Source: CAZLAK01 sp964557545
GTDB taxonomy: Bacteria > Bacillota > Desulfotomaculia > Desulfotomaculales > Pelotomaculaceae
DNA: 17,271 bases
Direction: 5' to 3'
Assembly: GCA_964557545.1 (NCBI GenBank)
Contig: CAZLAK010000033.1
Span: 1 to 17,271 of the forward strand
This document shows, piece by piece, positions 14,582 to 17,271 of the stretch (the stretch's first letter is position 1; each line of letters begins with the position of its first letter). The notes beneath the pieces are model-generated. The model was not told the DNA's origin. It did not search any database and was given only the letters and a program-made list of their open reading frames with translations. A program made the translations under genes and the position numbers.

Positions 14582-17068
14582 GTGGAGGATTATTATTTTC
14601 GCGAGCTTGCCCTTTTTGCCGGCTTGAGCCGGGGGACAGCCGGCGAGCTGGCTGCCATGTGCAAGGTGAGCACGTTTAGCAGGGGCCAGACTATTTTGCG
14701 CCAGGGAGAGCCGGGCGGGTACTTTTACGTGATTTGCTCCGGCAAGGCCGAAGTTGTCTTTAGCGGTCAGGGGGTAAGTACTGTTCTGGCAGTCCTAGGA
14801 CCCGGGGACTACTTCGGTGAGATGTCCCTTTTGACCGGAGAGCCCACTTCGGCGGCAGTGGTAGCGGCAGAAGAATGCCGCACGCTCCTGATCCCAAAAG
14901 AAGGTTTTGCCAGGCTGCTGGAGGAATTGCCGGCCTTAAGCAACCGGCTGGTGAACACGCTTTCCCAAAGGCTAAGAAGGGTCAACGAAGGTGTTTGGGA
15001 GGCCCGCGGCAGGGAGCAGGCGCTGGCCCGCCTCTTAAATGAAAACCGGACCGGTCATTACGGTGAACTGATAGGTAAGAGCAAGTGCCTGCGGGAAGCC
15101 AGGGAGTCTGTAAAGCGCTGGGCGCGGCAGGACAGCCCGCTGCACATAAGCGGCGAGCCGGGGACGGGCAGGGAGCTTTTGGCCCGCGCCGTGCACGCCG
15201 CCGGTCCGGGCAAGGATGGACCTTTTATCAGCGTGGACTGTGCTGTGCTGGACGGGGAGGGACTGGAAGAAAAGTTTTTCGGGCGCTTTGGCTTTTTAGA
15301 GCTGGCTTGCGGCGGCACGCTCTTATTGAAAAACGTAGAGCTTTTGGAGCCTTGCCTTCTTGAAAAGCTGGCTGATTATACGGACGGCTTATCTCACGGT
15401 GTGCGTCTTATAACTGCCGGGCGGGAAGGTGCCGCCAGCCGCATGGCCGCCTTTTTAAAGCCCGGCACCCATAGCTGGCTGTTCGGTGAGTCCTTTCACC
15501 TGGTTCCTTTGCGGGAGAGAAAGAAAGACATTCCGGACCTCGTTTCTTACATACTGGAGAGGCTCGCCGCCGTGCACGGCCGGCCCGCGCCTTGCGTTGA
15601 TACACAAGCTTTAGAAATGCTCCTCTCTTACGACTTCTGCCGGGGCAATGTAGCCGAACTGGAAGAAGTGCTGGAGAGGGCTTTTCTTTTGGCGGACGGC
15701 GGTACGATTTGCCCTGATCACATATTTTTAGGGGGTGTGCCGCCCAAGAGCGGCCCGTCATTTAATCTTTTGCGCGCAGGAAAAATTAAAGAGCTCATTG
15801 ACCGCAAGACGGTTTTAAAAACCTTTAGGGCTGCAGTTTGTGCTTTCTTTTTGGCGCTTATTTTCACATGTATGTCCTGGCCTAAAGGCATACCTGGCAT
15901 GCTGGCCAACAGCCTGGCCTGGTCTTTGGGCTGGCCGGCTTTCGTTTTCTCCTGCGCCCTGTTTGGGCGCCTTACCTGCACGCTTTGCCCCATATCTTCT
16001 GTTTCTTTAGCCGTTCAGAGTTTTTACAGTCTCTCAAGACCCGTTCCCCAGTTTATTAAAAAGTACGACTACCTTATCATTACCTTTCTCTTTGCCTTCA
16101 TTATCTGGGTGGAGGAAGTAACCGGCATGAGGGAAGCCCCGCGGGCTACAGGGATATTATTTTTGGCCATCCTGGGCGGAGCGGTATGGGCTTCTGTCAC
16201 CTACCAGCGCCAGACCTGGTGCCGCCACATATGCCCCTTAGGCGGTTTTTTTGGGGTGTGTGCTATGGCTTCACCCGTTGAACTGCGCTCTAACCCGGAA
16301 GTGTGCTTAAACAAGTGCACGTCGCACGAGTGCTACAAGGGCACGGAAAAAGCTCCGGGGTGCCCGCTCTTCCAGCACCCGCCCTTCGTGGACAACAGCC
16401 AGTCGTGCAAGATGTGCTTAAACTGCGCAGTGAACTGCCCGAACGGCTCGGTGCAGCTGAATTTGCGGCTGCCGGCAGCTGAAATACCCGCCATGTCGCG
16501 CTTCAACAGGGGAATGGCCGTTATGGTGGCCGTGCTGCTGGCTATGGTAGTGCCGCTGGTTGCTTTCGACAGGCTGCATTCCCTTTTGGGGAGGGGAGAA
16601 TGGCTCGCCTGGTTTTCAGCGGCTTACTGGGCTGCCGTGCTGGCGGCGGGAGGGGCGGTTCTTCTCTTTTTGCGGGGCAGGATGACCGGCGACGGTCCAC
16701 TTGCCCAGCTGAGGCTTATCTTTGCGGCTGTGCCGCTGGCAGTAGGCGTGCAAGCCGCTTACCAAGCAGGGTTTTTGCCTTTAGCTGGCAAATATATACT
16801 TGTCCTGGGTCTGGCTGGATACGGAACCGGCACAGCCGGCGCTGCCCTTTTGTCCTGCGGGCTGACGGACGTCATGCGGGCTTTGTTTTTGATCTGCGGC
16901 CTGGCTGTTTCCCTTTTATGTGTCCGCCGGGCAGCCTCCGACCCCGGCCTTAAGAAAGCAGGTGCGCTGGCCTCTGCCGTTACACTGGCGGTATTGACGG
17001 CAATTTTTTGGGTACTGTTTTTCAAATTCGGCCCCAATTTTTACCGCTTATACAGCTTAATTAACTAA
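14582..17068 (+). CDS. Membrane fusion protein: cNMP-type sensor, degenerate AAA+, NapH/NosR-like Fe-S domain
   Basis: 828 residues; start GTG 14582 after AGGGGAG. Residues 10-130 are a CRP-type cyclic-nucleotide-binding beta-roll (GYFYVICSGKAEVVF, FGEMSLLTGEPTSAAVVA). The phosphate-binding Arg of cAMP sensors is replaced by Thr89. Residues 160-385 are a sigma-54-activator-type AAA+ domain that looks inactive: Walker A has R for K (GEPGTGRE), Walker B DE is KN (LLLKNVE), the GAFTGA loop is missing, and sensor II reads GNVAEL. From about 413 come roughly ten membrane segments. Fe-S motifs are CTLCP (466-470), CRHICP (547-552), a cysteine group C575/579/584/594, and CKMCLNCAVNCP (609-620). There is no DNA-binding domain. 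It is probably a redox-active membrane protein gated by a signal-binding cytoplasmic head, not a classical regulator. Electron donor, acceptor and ligand are unknown. Confidence 0.85.
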   Translation: MEDYYFRELALFAGLSRGTAGELAAMCKVSTFSRGQTILRQGEPGGYFYVICSGKAEVVFSGQGVSTVLAVLGPGDYFGEMSLLTGEPTSAAVVAAEECRTLLIPKEGFARLLEELPALSNRLVNTLSQRLRRVNEGVWEARGREQALARLLNENRTGHYGELIGKSKCLREARESVKRWARQDSPLHISGEPGTGRELLARAVHAAGPGKDGPFISVDCAVLDGEGLEEKFFGRFGFLELACGGTLLLKNVELLEPCLLEKLADYTDGLSHGVRLITAGREGAASRMAAFLKPGTHSWLFGESFHLVPLRERKKDIPDLVSYILERLAAVHGRPAPCVDTQALEMLLSYDFCRGNVAELEEVLERAFLLADGGTICPDHIFLGGVPPKSGPSFNLLRAGKIKELIDRKTVLKTFRAAVCAFFLALIFTCMSWPKGIPGMLANSLAWSLGWPAFVFSCALFGRLTCTLCPISSVSLAVQSFYSLSRPVPQFIKKYDYLIITFLFAFIIWVEEVTGMREAPRATGILFLAILGGAVWASVTYQRQTWCRHICPLGGFFGVCAMASPVELRSNPEVCLNKCTSHECYKGTEKAPGCPLFQHPPFVDNSQSCKMCLNCAVNCPNGSVQLNLRLPAAEIPAMSRFNRGMAVMVAVLLAMVVPLVAFDRLHSLLGRGEWLAWFSAAYWAAVLAAGGAVLLFLRGRMTGDGPLAQLRLIFAAVPLAVGVQAAYQAGFLPLAGKYILVLGLAGYGTGTAGAALLSCGLTDVMRALFLICGLAVSLLCVRRAASDPGLKKAGALASAVTLAVLTAIFWVLFFKFGPNFYRLYSLIN

Positions 17069-17198
17069 CTGGAGGGGGGAGAAACAAGGCAAGTGCGGTT
17101 TTAATTTTAAGAAATTAGGGTTTTATATGCCGCAAAGCAAATTTTTTTTAGAAGTTTTTTATGCTTTCTGACTAGCTCTTGGAAATGGGGTGTAAATC

Positions 17199-17271
17199 AT
17201 GGTCACATTTAAGAGGAGAAAGGCCTTATTTTGGCTCTTGGCAATTTTTGTCCTTGCTTTCGTATCGGCTC
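17199..17271 (+). CDS. Start of a secreted or membrane-anchored protein (3' partial)
   Basis: ATG 17199 is preceded by GGGGTG at 17187-17192. The 24 visible residues are a basic N-region (MVTFKRRK) and a hydrophobic core (ALFWLLAIFVLAFVSA), typical of a Sec signal peptide or an N-terminal anchor. The rest is outside the window, so the product is unknown. It lies 130 bp after the Fe-S fusion gene in the same direction; an exported redox partner is one possibility, without direct evidence. Confidence 0.6.
   Translation, partial: MVTFKRRKALFWLLAIFVLAFVSA

Noticed and set aside
17069..17198. A promoter or terminator in the 130-bp gap before the last gene
   Set aside because: The gap is AT-rich with a distant TGCGG/CCGCA pairing, but there is no hairpin followed by a T-tract at a sensible distance and no convincing -35/-10 pair.
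1..17271. CRISPR arrays, tRNA or rRNA genes, insertion sequences
   Set aside because: I saw no regularly spaced repeats, no tRNA-like cloverleaf or rRNA sequence, and no transposase frame or terminal inverted repeats, although this was by eye only.

Overview
The window reads as a chromosomal segment of an anaerobic, fairly GC-rich Gram-positive bacterium. The nearest match is the Moorella / Desulfotomaculum type of Clostridia, such as an acetogen, sulfate reducer or syntroph. The evidence is strong GGAGG-type ribosome binding sites with frequent GTG starts, a Moorella-like NuoF-FdhA formate dehydrogenase pair, and protein sequences that resemble that group. This placement is from memory of the families, not from a search. 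Every gene seen is on the + strand.

Positions 1-3812 hold an NAD(P)-linked formate dehydrogenase. A NuoF/HydB-like flavin and Fe-S subunit (5' end cut by the window) is followed by the catalytic FdhA. fdhA is one 897-residue gene read through an in-frame TGA at 2181-2183, which encodes selenocysteine. A bacterial SECIS hairpin with a GGTCT loop lies directly behind that codon. Two hairpins (3835-3850 and 3887-3921) close this unit.

Positions 4015-6462 are an accessory stretch. It contains an AbrB/PIN toxin-antitoxin pair that is visibly more AT-rich than its surroundings and has its own promoter, then a class I methyltransferase and a membrane-anchored polysaccharide deacetylase. None of these has an obvious link to formate metabolism.

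Positions 6479-14391 are a molybdenum/tungsten cofactor cluster. In order it encodes a single-domain ModE-type regulator, moaA, the tungstate-binding lipoprotein TupA, a MOSC-domain protein, MobB, a MoeB/ThiF-type adenylyltransferase, a 63-residue cysteine-containing protein, MoeA, and a second MoeA fused to a periplasmic-binding-protein-like domain. A 24-bp imperfect inverted repeat closely resembling the ModE operator lies between the ModE-like gene and moaA, so the cluster probably carries its own metal-responsive circuit. The enzymes would supply the W/Mo-bis-pyranopterin cofactor that FdhA needs. TupA and a second MoeA hint at tungsten.

Positions 14582-17068 encode the most unusual protein, an 828-residue fusion. 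It joins a cyclic-nucleotide-binding-type sensor domain, an apparently dead sigma-54-activator-type AAA+ domain, and a polytopic NapH/NosR-like membrane domain with several Fe-S motifs. It is preceded by a terminator and an AT-rich leader. A final gene starts at 17199 with a signal peptide or membrane anchor and runs off the window.
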